A DNA stretch of 64,000 nucleotides. Origin: Gammaproteobacteria bacterium (GTDB lineage Bacteria > Pseudomonadota > Gammaproteobacteria > Steroidobacterales > Steroidobacteraceae). Location: assembly GCA_017577615.1 (NCBI GenBank), contig PKRE01000002.1, positions 62,001-126,000 on the forward strand, in the 5' to 3' direction. How positions within the stretch are numbered: position 1 is the first letter of the stretch; the number at the start of each line of letters is the position of its first letter. The notes under the pieces were generated by a model. The model saw nothing but the letters and a program-made list of their open reading frames with translations, had not been told where the DNA came from and did no database searches. This document shows positions 25,648 through 34,334 of the stretch, one piece after another. The position numbers were made by a program, and so were the translations under genes.

Positions 25648-26559
25648 ATGGGAAAGGACATCGAATTAGCCATCATGTTCGCCGATGTGGTCGGCAGCAC
25701 GCGGATCTATGAGGTCATGGGCGACCTGCGTGCACGCGACATGGTGCTGACCTGCGTCGAGATCATGCGCGCCGCCACCGAGCAGCATCATGGTACCGTG
25801 ATCAAGACGATCGGCGACGAGATCATGGCCACTTTCCCCACGGCCAATGACGCAGTCAATGCTGCGAGCCGCATGCAACACGATATCCGCACTCACGCGG
25901 GGCTCAAAGTCGATGGCCAACCCATCGCGATCCGCATCGGCGGTCACTTTGGGCCGGTCGTGCTCGAGAATCGCGACATCTTCGGTGCCGCAGTACACAC
26001 GGCCAATCGGATGACCAGCCAAGCGAAGGCTGGGCAGATCATCGTCACCAGCGCCATTGTGGAGCGTCTCGCTCCGGAGTGGCGCTCTGCGGTGCGGCAG
26101 ATCGACGTGGCGATGCTCAAGGGCAAGTCCGGCGAGGAGGAGCTCTACGAGGTGCTGTGGCAGAAGGAAGACGCCACGAGCATGCTGCCGGCGATCGCAC
26201 TCGGTGCGGTTGGGCGCGAGAAGATGCAGCAACCGCGGCGTCTTCGTCTGCGCTTTCAAGGGAAAGACGTGGTCCTGGACGAGTCCCGTCCGAGTATCTC
26301 GATCGGGCGCGCCGAAGAGAACGATCTGGTCATCAAGGGAAATCTGATCTCGCGCTTGCACGCGCGTATCGAGCTCAATCGCAACAAATTCCTGCTCGTG
26401 GATCAGAGCACGAACGGTACTTTCGTCATGACGCGCGAAGGCGAGGAGGCATTCGTGCGTCGGGATACCATGCAATTGAAAGGCGAGGGGATGATCGGGT
26501 TCGGAAGGGTGCCCGAGAGCGGCTCGTCGCTCACGGTCCGTTATATATGTGAAGAGTAA
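25648..26559 (+). CDS. Class III nucleotide cyclase domain fused to FHA domain, divergent active site
   Basis: 303 residues. The cyclase domain (about 6-170) has metal Asp13 (FADVVGST), Lys53 and the second metal Asp57 (KTIGDEIM). In the motif that normally reads FGDTVNTAARM, this protein has FGAAVHTANRM: the base-specifying Asp is Ala114 and the catalytic Asn is His117, while the transition-state Arg121 remains. The FHA domain (about 195-290) is complete: SIGRAEENDLVI, SRLHARIE and STNGTFV, so phosphothreonine binding is likely. Related cyclase-FHA proteins are widespread in beta- and gammaproteobacteria. The altered residues suggest changed specificity or a non-catalytic nucleotide sensor. 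It stands alone, followed by a strong terminator. Confidence 0.85.
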   Translation: MGKDIELAIMFADVVGSTRIYEVMGDLRARDMVLTCVEIMRAATEQHHGTVIKTIGDEIMATFPTANDAVNAASRMQHDIRTHAGLKVDGQPIAIRIGGHFGPVVLENRDIFGAAVHTANRMTSQAKAGQIIVTSAIVERLAPEWRSAVRQIDVAMLKGKSGEEELYEVLWQKEDATSMLPAIALGAVGREKMQQPRRLRLRFQGKDVVLDESRPSISIGRAEENDLVIKGNLISRLHARIELNRNKFLLVDQSTNGTFVMTREGEEAFVRRDTMQLKGEGMIGFGRVPESGSSLTVRYICEE

Positions 26560-26571
26560 CGGCCCAGAGCG

Positions 26572-26600
26572 AACGGGCGAGCGCGATGCGCTCGCCCGTT
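26572..26600. terminator. Strong bidirectional hairpin terminator
   Basis: AACGGGCGAGCGC (26572-26584) and its exact complement (26588-26600) form a perfect 13-bp stem with a 3-nt GAT loop. GCGTTTAT follows on the plus strand. It lies between the convergent cyclase-FHA and pckG genes, 12 nt after one stop and 46 nt from the other. Confidence 0.75.
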
Positions 26601-26645
26601 GCGTTTATCCAGCTTGCGTCGAATACCGGTCCGGACCGCCGCGGC

Positions 26646-28385
26646 TCACAGCTTCGCTGCGATCGCGCGGAGCTGGTCCTGCAGCTCATTCGGGAGGCGC
26701 GGCTTGAACTCGTCCAAATAGGCGCCGATGGCTTCGATTTCCTTGCGCCACGCATCAGCGTCCACGTTGAGCAACGCATCGAGCGTTGCGCCGTCGAGAT
26801 TCAAGCCCGTGAGCTCGAGATCCTGCTTGTGCGGCACATAGCCAATCGGCGTCTCCTGCGCGCCGACGCGGCCATCGCAGCGATCGCAGATCCAACGCAG
26901 CACCCGCAGGTTGTCGCCGAACCCGGGCCACAGATAGCGGCGGCTGGCGTCCTGACGGAACCAGTTCACGTGGAAAATGCGCGGCAGCTTCTTCGCTCGC
27001 TGCTCGAACGAAAGCCAATGGCGCCAGTAGTCACCGAAGTTGTAGCCGCAGAAAGGCTTCATCGCCATCGGGTCGCGACGCACCACGCCGACTTGCCCAG
27101 TCGCCGCGGCTGTCGTCTCCGACGCCATGCCTGCGCCGATCAGCACACCGTGTTGCCAATTGAAGGCCTCGTATACGAGCGGTGCGACCTCACGACGCCG
27201 ACCGCCGAAGAGGATCGCAGAGATCGGCACGCCCTCCGGCGCGTCGGCGAGGCTGGAATAGATCGGGTTGCGGCGCGCGGCCACCGTGAAGCGCGAGTTC
27301 GGGTGTGCGGCCGGGCCCGATTCGGCGCGATAAGGTCTGCCTTGCCAGTCGACGACTGGCGTGCCTTCGTCGAGCCCTTCCCACCACGGTTGGTTGTCGG
27401 CTGTGAGCGCGACGTTCGTGAAAATCGTATCCGAGCGCAGCATCTCGAACGCGTTGCGGTTGGTGCTCGGGTTCGTGCCCGGCACGACGCCGAAGTAGCC
27501 TGCCTCCGGATTGATGGCACGCAGCTCGCCGTCCGGTCCGACGTGCAGCCAGCAGATGTCATCGCCGACCGTCCAGATCTTCCACCCCGGCATCGAATCA
27601 GGCGGCACCAACATTGCCAGGTTCGTCTTGCCGCACGCGGAGGGGAACGCAGCGGCGATGTAGTGTGTGCGCCCTTCCGGGCTTTGCACGCCCATGATGA
27701 GCATGTGCTCGGCCAGCCAGCCCTCCTGCCGCGCCTGCCAGCTGGCAATGCGCAGTGCGTGACATTTCTTGCCAAGCAGAGCATTTCCGCCGTATCCCGA
27801 GCCGAAGCTCTTAATCGATAATTCCTCCGGGAAATGCAGGATGAGACGTCGCTCTGGATTGAGATCGCCGATCGAGTGCAGGCCCTTGACGAACTGGTTT
27901 TCACGCTCGATGCGGCGCAGCGCTTCCGTCCCCATCCGTGTCATGACGCGCATGTTGATCACGACGTAAGGGCTGTCTGTGACCTGAACGCCGCAGCGCG
28001 AATAGGGCGAGTCAATCGGTCCCATGCAGTACGGCACAACATACATTGTGCGTCCACGCATGGCACCCTCGAACATGCTGTCGATCTTGCGGTGCGCTTC
28101 GTCGGGAGCCATCCAGTTGTTGTTCGGGCCGGCGTCTTCGCGCGAGCTCGTGCACACATACGTGAGATGCTCGACACGGGCGACGTCCGATGGATGTGAG
28201 CGATGCAGATAGCAATTCGGATGGGTGCTCGGATTGAGCTTGATAAGATCGCCGCGCTCCAGCATCTGCGCGATCAGCTGCTCGTTCTCCGAGTCAGATC
28301 CTGTGCACCAGTGAATTGAATCCGGTTTCGTGAGCTGTGCTACTTCGTCGATCCAGCGTGCTAACGACGCATTCGATGTGTTCAT
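26646..28385 (-). CDS. pckG: Phosphoenolpyruvate carboxykinase (GTP)
   Basis: 579 residues, typical of the GTP-dependent class. Signatures: the P-loop-like FPSACGKTNLAML, SGYGGNALLGKKCHAL, GDDICWLH (metal site), NPEAGYFGVVPGTN, and the guanine-binding PFCGYNFGDYWRHWL. The enzyme converts oxaloacetate and GTP to phosphoenolpyruvate, CO2 and GDP, the committing step of gluconeogenesis. Gammaproteobacteria often carry the ATP type; the GTP type is common in Xanthomonadales and relatives, which fits the lineage guess. It is monocistronic, convergent with the cyclase-FHA gene and divergent from a small secreted protein. Confidence 0.96.
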   Translation of the reverse strand: MNTSNASLARWIDEVAQLTKPDSIHWCTGSDSENEQLIAQMLERGDLIKLNPSTHPNCYLHRSHPSDVARVEHLTYVCTSSREDAGPNNNWMAPDEAHRKIDSMFEGAMRGRTMYVVPYCMGPIDSPYSRCGVQVTDSPYVVINMRVMTRMGTEALRRIERENQFVKGLHSIGDLNPERRLILHFPEELSIKSFGSGYGGNALLGKKCHALRIASWQARQEGWLAEHMLIMGVQSPEGRTHYIAAAFPSACGKTNLAMLVPPDSMPGWKIWTVGDDICWLHVGPDGELRAINPEAGYFGVVPGTNPSTNRNAFEMLRSDTIFTNVALTADNQPWWEGLDEGTPVVDWQGRPYRAESGPAAHPNSRFTVAARRNPIYSSLADAPEGVPISAILFGGRRREVAPLVYEAFNWQHGVLIGAGMASETTAAATGQVGVVRRDPMAMKPFCGYNFGDYWRHWLSFEQRAKKLPRIFHVNWFRQDASRRYLWPGFGDNLRVLRWICDRCDGRVGAQETPIGYVPHKQDLELTGLNLDGATLDALLNVDADAWRKEIEAIGAYLDEFKPRLPNELQDQLRAIAAKL

Positions 28386-28591
28386 TGAGCCAAAAAACCT
28401 CTGTCACCGCCATAAGGCGCATTTCGTGCCGACGCATGCATCACGAACTCGTGCATCCGGTTGCTCGCCTCATATCGCAGACGATGATCCGCATCGTATC
28501 GAGCGGACACACGCTCGCGGGCATGATTCGTCCGAGCATCGCATGCATGCGTTCGTCTCATACGTCAAATTCCAGCGCGCTCGCGAGCGCG

Positions 28592-29116
28592 ATGCATCGC
28601 ACTTGCAAGCGCACAACGTCGCAATGCTATGCGAAGTTGCGGGCGTTGTGTCTGGCATCGGCGATGCTGGCAATTAGTTTTCATGTGACAGCGCGGGACA
28701 TGCAACAAATCGAAACGGAGCTGGTGGCGGAAGTGCGTATCGAGGAAGTGACTGCGACGCACCGACGCGCACGCTTCGTGCCTGCGACCGTCGTCGCGCA
28801 AGGCGAGGTGGTGTACTACACGGTGCGTATTCGCAACGTATCGACCGAGTACGCACGCGGTGTCACCGTCACACAACGCATTCCCTCGAACACTGTGTAC
28901 GTCGCAGGCTCTGCGTCGGCGCCGAACGCAGAGGTGACGTTCTCGATCGACGGCGGTCAAACCTTCGCGCGCGAGCAAGATCTGCGAGTGGTCGACGGCG
29001 ACGGAGTGTTACGGCCAGCACCCATGGAGCAGTACACGCACATTCGCTGGCGATTGCGCAATCCGCTTGCTCCCGGTGCGGTGGCGCTCGCGCGTTTCAG
29101 AGCTCAGTTCCAGTGA
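28592..29116 (+). CDS. Small secreted protein with one DUF11-like beta-sandwich repeat
   Basis: 174 residues from ATG at 28592, which gives a signal sequence (MHRTCKRTTSQCYAKLRALC... to about residue 34, cleavage near FHVTA). The open frame continues 255 nt upstream but there it is Ser/Arg-rich and unlike protein. The mature part (GEVVYYTVRIRNVSTEYARG, NTVYVAGSASAPNAEVTFSI, HIRWRLRNPLAPGA) matches the conserved repeat domain (DUF11) usually found in long tandem arrays of surface proteins. A single exported copy of about 140 residues is unusual. It is divergent from pckG and 42 nt before the helicase gene. The function is unknown. Confidence 0.65.
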   Translation: MHRTCKRTTSQCYAKLRALCLASAMLAISFHVTARDMQQIETELVAEVRIEEVTATHRRARFVPATVVAQGEVVYYTVRIRNVSTEYARGVTVTQRIPSNTVYVAGSASAPNAEVTFSIDGGQTFAREQDLRVVDGDGVLRPAPMEQYTHIRWRLRNPLAPGAVALARFRAQFQ

Positions 29117-29157
29117 CGCGTGCAAGTGAGATCCGCGCAGGCGTGAGATAGCGAAGC

Positions 29158-31122
29158 ATGGACTACGAGGAAATGTTCGGGCCCGATGGGCCGCTTGCTC
29201 GCGCGCTGCCGGGTTTTGCGACGCGCGCAGAGCAGATCGCGATGGCACGACTTGTGCACCGTGCGCTGGAGCGAGGCGAGCGGCTCATCGTGGAGGCAGG
29301 AACGGGCACGGGGAAGACCTTTGCCTATTTGGCGCCTGCGCTGAATTCATCGAAGCGCGTCATTGTCTCGACTGGCACACGAACGCTGCAGGATCAGCTG
29401 TATCACCGCGATCTGCCCATGATCGCGCAAGCGCTCGGCCGTCCCGTGCGCGTCGCCTTGCTCAAGGGCCGGGCCAACTATCTTTGTCTGCATCGCTTGA
29501 GCCTGGCAGAGCAACAAGCCGCTGCGCGTGGCATGCGTCGTGAAGTCGCCGTGGCCTTACCGGAGATTCGTGAATGGAGCCGCATCACGCGCACCGGCGA
29601 CATCGCGGAAGTACATCGTCTGAGCGATGAACATCCAGTGTGGCCGTGGGTCACATCGACACGCGAGAACTGTCTCGGCGCCGATTGCGAAATGTTCGAA
29701 CGCTGTCACGTCGTGCACGCGCGACGTGAAGCGCAAGCTGCCGACGTCATCGTCGTGAATCATCATCTGCTGCTTGCCGACCTGGTCCTGAAGGAAGAGG
29801 GGTTCGGCGATCTGCTACCGGGCGCCGACGCAGTCATCATTGATGAAGCGCATCAGTTCCCGGACATCGCTTCGTCCTTTCTCGGGTTCGCGGTATCTTC
29901 GCGTCAGATCGAGTTGCTCGCACGGGATCTCGAGGCGGAGCTGCTGCTGTGTCATGCACCGATCGAAGGATGTGCGGCGCTCGCGCAGACTCTCGAACGT
30001 CAGCTACGCGATCTCGAAGCAACGCTCGACCTCAAGCACGGCCGGCGCGAGCTCGCGGAATGGCCGGCGGAGGTCTTCGAGGCGATCGAGCAGATCCAAG
30101 CATCGCTCGTGGAGCTGGCGCGCAAGCTCGAAGCAGCCGCTGACGATTCTCCGGGGCTCGTCGCTTTGCGCCGGCGCAGCGCGGACATCGCTGAGCGGCT
30201 GCATGCCTTGCTGGACACCGAGGCCGCGGTCCAGACCGCCAGCGTTCGCTGGGCGCAACTGTCCCGGCACGGAATGAGCTTGCACTACGTGCCGATCGAC
30301 GTTTCGGATCAGCTTGGCGCATTGATCGATGCGCATGCGAGCGCATGGATCTTCACCTCTGCGACACTCGCCGTCGGCGACGAGTTCTCGCATTTCGAGC
30401 GGCGGATCGGGCTGGTCGGCGCGACATCGGCCCGATTCGAAAGCCCCTTCGACTATGCGCGTCAGACGCTCTTGTATCTGCCGCGCGACCTCGACGCGCC
30501 ATCGTCGAGTCGCTACACCGAGCAGGTGATCGATGCTGCGTTGCCGGTTCTGCAAGCCAGCGGCGGTCGCGCGTTTCTCCTGTTCACGAGCCATCGAGCG
30601 CTACGTGAAGCAGCCGACATTCTCCTCAGAAAGCTCGGACCCGAGCTGCCGTATCCGGTATACGTGCAGGGCGACGGACCGCGCGATGTGCTGCTGAAGA
30701 AGTTCCGGGAAGCCGGTAATGCCGTGCTGCTGGGTACCAGCACGTTCTGGGAAGGTGTCGACGTGAAGGGTGCCGCACTGACGGTCGTGGTGATTGATAA
30801 ACTGCCGTTCGCGGTACCTGACGACCCAGTCCTGAAGGCACGAATCGACGCGATCTCGCGCAGGGGCGGAAATCCCTTCTTCGAAGAGCAGGTGCCCCGT
30901 GCAGTGCTCGCGCTCAAGCAGGGGGTAGGCAGACTGATACGAGATCCAGAGGATTTCGGCGTCGTCGTCTTATGCGATCCGCGCCTGCGCACTCGCGGGT
31001 ATGGACGCATCTTCTTGGACAGTCTGCCACCGATGCCGCGCGCGAGCTGTCTCGACGAAGTCGTTGCGTTTCTGCGTGCGCGCCTGGGTGGGAAGGGGCA
31101 AGCCCTGTGCGGCAGGCCGTAA
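29158..31122 (+). CDS. yoaA: ATP-dependent DNA helicase, YoaA/DinG family (Fe-S, XPD-like)
   Basis: 654 residues. Helicase motifs: Walker A EAGTGTGKTFAYL, DEAH box IIDEAHQF, VVNHHLLLAD, and motif VI QGVGRLIRD. Four cysteines for a [4Fe-4S] cluster lie in NYLCLHR and NCLGADCEMFERC. This is the XPD/Rad3-like superfamily 2 group with 5'-3' polarity. E. coli YoaA works with the clamp-loader subunit HolC (chi) to repair damaged replication forks. The length is close to YoaA (636) and the protein lacks the DinG C-terminal form. It lies 58 nt before tsaB, as yoaA lies next to tsaB (yeaZ) in E. coli, which supports the assignment. Confidence 0.9.
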   Translation: MDYEEMFGPDGPLARALPGFATRAEQIAMARLVHRALERGERLIVEAGTGTGKTFAYLAPALNSSKRVIVSTGTRTLQDQLYHRDLPMIAQALGRPVRVALLKGRANYLCLHRLSLAEQQAAARGMRREVAVALPEIREWSRITRTGDIAEVHRLSDEHPVWPWVTSTRENCLGADCEMFERCHVVHARREAQAADVIVVNHHLLLADLVLKEEGFGDLLPGADAVIIDEAHQFPDIASSFLGFAVSSRQIELLARDLEAELLLCHAPIEGCAALAQTLERQLRDLEATLDLKHGRRELAEWPAEVFEAIEQIQASLVELARKLEAAADDSPGLVALRRRSADIAERLHALLDTEAAVQTASVRWAQLSRHGMSLHYVPIDVSDQLGALIDAHASAWIFTSATLAVGDEFSHFERRIGLVGATSARFESPFDYARQTLLYLPRDLDAPSSSRYTEQVIDAALPVLQASGGRAFLLFTSHRALREAADILLRKLGPELPYPVYVQGDGPRDVLLKKFREAGNAVLLGTSTFWEGVDVKGAALTVVVIDKLPFAVPDDPVLKARIDAISRRGGNPFFEEQVPRAVLALKQGVGRLIRDPEDFGVVVLCDPRLRTRGYGRIFLDSLPPMPRASCLDEVVAFLRARLGGKGQALCGRP

Positions 31123-31180
31123 GCTGTGAGAAAACGAGACGCTCACCCGACCCGCGACCGCTATTGCAACCGATCAGATC

Positions 31181-31843
31181 ATGAAAATCCTTGCCATCGA
31201 TACTGCCACGGAACGTTGCTCGGTCGCGCTGTGCGTCGGCGCACGTTGGATTGAGCGCGCCGTCGACACTGCGCGTGGGCACGCCGAGATCGTGCTGCCG
31301 ATGGTCGAGCAAGTGCTCGAGGAGGCAGGGGTGCGACTTGCGGAGCTCGCCGGCATTGCGTACGGCCGCGGGCCTGGTGCGTTTACCGGGGTGCGCATCG
31401 CGATCGGTGTCGTACAAGGTCTGGCGTACGGCGCCGACCTGCCGACCGTCGGCATCTCCAACTTGGCGGCAGTGGCGCAACAAGTCGCGGCACCAGGCGC
31501 ACGGATCCTCGTGTGCATGGATGCGCGCATGAGCGAGGTATATTGGGCTGTATTCGAGGTGGCGGACGATGGGCTCGTGCATGCGGCGAGCGTCGAAAGC
31601 GTAGGTGCCCCGGGCTCGGTCACGGCGCACTCGATCACACACGCGGTGGGTACCGGCTTCGCGGCGTATCCGGAGCTCAGAGCGCGTTGGACGCACGTGC
31701 CGGTTCGCGACGATCTACTGCCGCACGCCCGCCAGATCGCAATGCTGGCAGAACCTGTATTTCGTGCCGGGCAGGGGGAACCAGCTACCCGAGCGCAACC
31801 GGTATACTTGCGTAATCAGGTGGTGTCGGTGAAAACGCCGTAA
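31181..31843 (+). CDS. tsaB: tRNA threonylcarbamoyladenosine biosynthesis protein TsaB
   Basis: 220 residues with the ASKHA fold. The start MKILAIDTATERCSVAL and the motif GIAYGRGPGAFTGVRIAIGV are diagnostic for TsaB (YeaZ). TsaB dimerises with TsaD and TsaE to transfer the threonylcarbamoyl group to A37 of ANN-decoding tRNAs. It has no catalytic metal site of its own. It follows yoaA by 58 nt and is probably cotranscribed with it. phoB starts 147 nt later after a region with Pho-box-like half-sites, so a new transcript begins there. Confidence 0.94.
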   Translation: MKILAIDTATERCSVALCVGARWIERAVDTARGHAEIVLPMVEQVLEEAGVRLAELAGIAYGRGPGAFTGVRIAIGVVQGLAYGADLPTVGISNLAAVAQQVAAPGARILVCMDARMSEVYWAVFEVADDGLVHAASVESVGAPGSVTAHSITHAVGTGFAAYPELRARWTHVPVRDDLLPHARQIAMLAEPVFRAGQGEPATRAQPVYLRNQVVSVKTP

Positions 31844-31863
31844 CAGGAGCGTACTTCACCGAA

Positions 31864-31897
31864 TTGTCATATTCGCCTGCTGTAATGTTCTTGTCTT
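31864..31897 (+). promoter_or_regulatory. Possible Pho-box half-sites upstream of phoB
   Basis: TTGTCAT (31864-31870), CTGTAAT (31880-31886) and TTGTCTT (31891-31897) resemble the PhoB half-site CTGTCAT. The last two are spaced 11 nt apart as in a true Pho box. No -10-like hexamer occurs at the expected 10-nt distance, so autoregulation of phoB is possible but weakly supported. Confidence 0.35.
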
Positions 31898-31990
31898 GAG
31901 ACGGGATCGAGCGATTCGCCGACAGCGCTGGCTGCAACATTTCAGCGCGGAGCATCGGTAACGCCAGCGTGCGGACAACTGACCAGTGGC

Positions 31991-32686
31991 ATGGCAGCGA
32001 AGCAAATCTTGATCGTCGAGGACGAAAAGCCAATACGCGACATGATCGCTTTCAGTCTGCGACGCGGCGGGTTCGAGGTGCGCGAGGCTGCGGATGTCGG
32101 TGAAGCTCGTTCGAGCATCGCCGACCGGAGGCCGGACTTGGTGCTCATCGACTGGATGTTGCCTGACATGAGCGGGCTCGAGCTCACGCGCGCGATCAAG
32201 CGCGACAAAGAGACGCAGGACCTGCCCATCATTATGCTGACCGCGCGCGCCGAAGAGCAGGACAAGGTCATGGGCCTCGAGAGCGGCGCTGACGACTACG
32301 TGACGAAGCCGTTCTCGGCTCGCGAACTGCTCGCGCGCATCAACGCCGTGCTGCGGCGCGCGAGCAGCGCGCATCTATCCGATGTCATCGAGGCGGACGG
32401 ACTCGTGCTGGATGCGGCGAGTCACCGAGTCATGGCCGGGGAGCACGTCGTGCCGCTCGGGCCCACGGAGTATCGACTGTTGTCGTTCTTCATGGCGCAT
32501 CCCGAGCGGGTGTACAGTCGCGCCCAGCTGTTGGATCGTGTATGGGGCGGTAACGTGTATGTCGAAGAACGGACGGTGGATGTGCACATTCGGCGTTTGC
32601 GCAAGGCGCTCGAACCCTACCGCTACGATCGCTTCATTCAGACCGTCCGGGGCGCGGGCTACCGCTTCTCCACGCGATCGGATTGA
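31991..32686 (+). CDS. phoB: Phosphate regulon response regulator PhoB
   Basis: 231 residues. The receiver domain has Asp11, phosphoacceptor Asp54 (LVLIDWMLPDMSG) and Lys106 (VTKPF). The OmpR/PhoB winged helix ends RRLRKALEPYRYDRFIQTVRG followed by AGYRF. The VLIDWMLPDMSG phrase is typical of PhoB rather than of other OmpR-family regulators. Phosphorylated by PhoR in low phosphate, it binds Pho boxes as tandem dimers. The gene is followed after 3 nt by phoR. Candidate Pho boxes in the next 11 kb mark its targets (lipoprotein, porin, pstS). Confidence 0.96.
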   Translation: MAAKQILIVEDEKPIRDMIAFSLRRGGFEVREAADVGEARSSIADRRPDLVLIDWMLPDMSGLELTRAIKRDKETQDLPIIMLTARAEEQDKVMGLESGADDYVTKPFSARELLARINAVLRRASSAHLSDVIEADGLVLDAASHRVMAGEHVVPLGPTEYRLLSFFMAHPERVYSRAQLLDRVWGGNVYVEERTVDVHIRRLRKALEPYRYDRFIQTVRGAGYRFSTRSD

Positions 32687-32689
32687 GGC

Positions 32690-34024
32690 ATGAAGGTACC
32701 GGCCTCGCTGTCGACTATCGGGTGGCATGCCGTCTACAGGCTCATCGGCGCGCTGTTTGTCGCTTTCCTGCTGGGCCTGGTCACGGGGCGTATGGCGCTC
32801 TCGTTGGCGCTCGTCCTGCTGATCTATGCCTGCATCCAGATTCGGAACATGGTGCTCGTGGATCGGTGGTTGCGTTTCCGGCGCGTGCTGCCGCCTCCCG
32901 ATATCAGCGGTCCGTGGGGCGAGATCGTAGCGATCGTCAACCGCATCTACCTGCGCAAGCAGTATCACCGCGCGCGCGTCACGGAGCTGATGCGCGAGTT
33001 CCGGCAACTGACCACTGCGATGCCCGAAGGAGCGGTTCTGCTCGGGCCCGAGAACGAGATCTTATGGTTCAACTCGCGCGCCGGCGAATGGCTCGGTCTG
33101 AAGCGAAAGCGCGATTTCGGCATGCGCATCGAGAACCTGGTGCGTCATCCCGACTTCGTCGAATACGTGCGCACGGGCAAGCCCGAGGGCGGTGTCGTCG
33201 TGCACGATATCGGGCAGGGCGGTAGCCGTTGGCTGGCATTTCACATCGTGCGCAGTGATACGGCGGTGCGTCAGCTCTTGATCGTCCGCGACGTGAGCCG
33301 CGAAAAGCAGCTGGAAGCCATGCGCAAGGATTTCGTGGCGAATGCTTCCCACGAGCTGCGCTCGCCGCTCACCGTTATCAGCGGTTATCTCGACGCGCTC
33401 GCGGAGGAGGAGAAGCTCGATCCGGCTTGGAAAGAGCCTGTGCTCGAGATGCGTCGTCAAACAGAACGCATGAACATGATCGTCAATGACTTGCTCGAGC
33501 TGTCGAAGCTCGAGGCCGACGATACGCCGAGGGAGGATCAGCCGATCGACATCGGCGGTCTGCTCACGCTGTTGCGCAAGGAAGCGCTGCAGCTGGAAGA
33601 GCGTCCACGAAACATTCGCGTGACCTTGGAAACGGATGCGCTGCTGCTCGGCTCGGAGTCCGAGCTGCACTCGATCGTATCGAACCTGCTGTCCAACGCC
33701 ATCAAGTACACGCCTGCACACGGCGAAATCGAGTTGCGTTGGTGGATAGATGATGAGGGCGCGCATTTATCGGTGCGCGACACCGGTGTAGGTATCGCAC
33801 CCGAGCACATTCCGCGTCTCACTGAGCGCTTCTATCGCGTCGATGCGGGTCGGGCGCGTTCGCTGGGCGGCTCGGGCCTTGGTCTTGCGATCGTCAAGCA
33901 TGCGCTTCAACGTCACGACGGCACGTTGCGTATCGAGAGCAAGGAAGGTCAGGGCAGCACGTTCACTTGCGATTTCCCACCACACCGAATCGTGCCGCGC
34001 AAGCAGCAAGCGACGGGCGGCTAG
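32690..34024 (+). CDS. phoR: Phosphate regulon sensor histidine kinase PhoR
   Basis: 444 residues. Two N-terminal membrane segments (about 14-33 and 36-53) have almost no periplasmic loop, as in E. coli PhoR. A cytoplasmic PAS domain follows (about 95-200, MPEGAVLLGPENEILWFN). HisKA has His221 (FVANASHELRSPLTVISGYL). The ATPase has SNLLSNAIKYTP, VRDTGVGIA and GGSGLGLAIVKH. The lack of a periplasmic sensor fits signalling from the PstSCAB-PhoU complex through the PAS domain. It is cotranscribed with phoB (3-nt gap). The PhoU and Pst partners are encoded 6-13 kb downstream. Confidence 0.95.
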   Translation: MKVPASLSTIGWHAVYRLIGALFVAFLLGLVTGRMALSLALVLLIYACIQIRNMVLVDRWLRFRRVLPPPDISGPWGEIVAIVNRIYLRKQYHRARVTELMREFRQLTTAMPEGAVLLGPENEILWFNSRAGEWLGLKRKRDFGMRIENLVRHPDFVEYVRTGKPEGGVVVHDIGQGGSRWLAFHIVRSDTAVRQLLIVRDVSREKQLEAMRKDFVANASHELRSPLTVISGYLDALAEEEKLDPAWKEPVLEMRRQTERMNMIVNDLLELSKLEADDTPREDQPIDIGGLLTLLRKEALQLEERPRNIRVTLETDALLLGSESELHSIVSNLLSNAIKYTPAHGEIELRWWIDDEGAHLSVRDTGVGIAPEHIPRLTERFYRVDAGRARSLGGSGLGLAIVKHALQRHDGTLRIESKEGQGSTFTCDFPPHRIVPRKQQATGG

Positions 34025-34334
34025 GCGATTCGAGACCAAGACAGGAGCGTCGCAGCGGTACGCTCACCGGGTATCGCGACACGCTGCTGAGGCTTGTTCT
34101 CATGTGAACGGGGCTTGCGACGCTTGATCCCTACCTACGCGATTTGTATACGCTCCGCACGCTGCGCGCGTGCCCCAGCTGCCAATCTCTAGTCTCCATT
34201 CTCGATCTTCATCAAACCGTCACACATCTGACGTCAATCCGTAAGAGACGCTCCCTAAATTGCCCGGCGAAAACAGCTGGCTCGCGCACGTGCGCGAAAT
34301 CGTTTCTTCCAATGTGTCGTCTGGGAGCGACTCA
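34025..34334 (+). promoter_or_regulatory. 310-nt leader with candidate Pho box for the lipoprotein/receptor pair
   Basis: Three half-site-like heptamers are spaced 11 nt apart: CCGTCAC (34217-34223), CTGACGT (34228-34234) and CCGTAAG (34239-34245). Exactly 10 nt after the last lies TAAATT (34256-34261), a plausible -10. The individual matches to CTGTCAT are 4-6 of 7. The rest of the gap shows no ORF. GGGAG at 34323-34327 is the ribosome binding site of the next gene. Confidence 0.5.
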
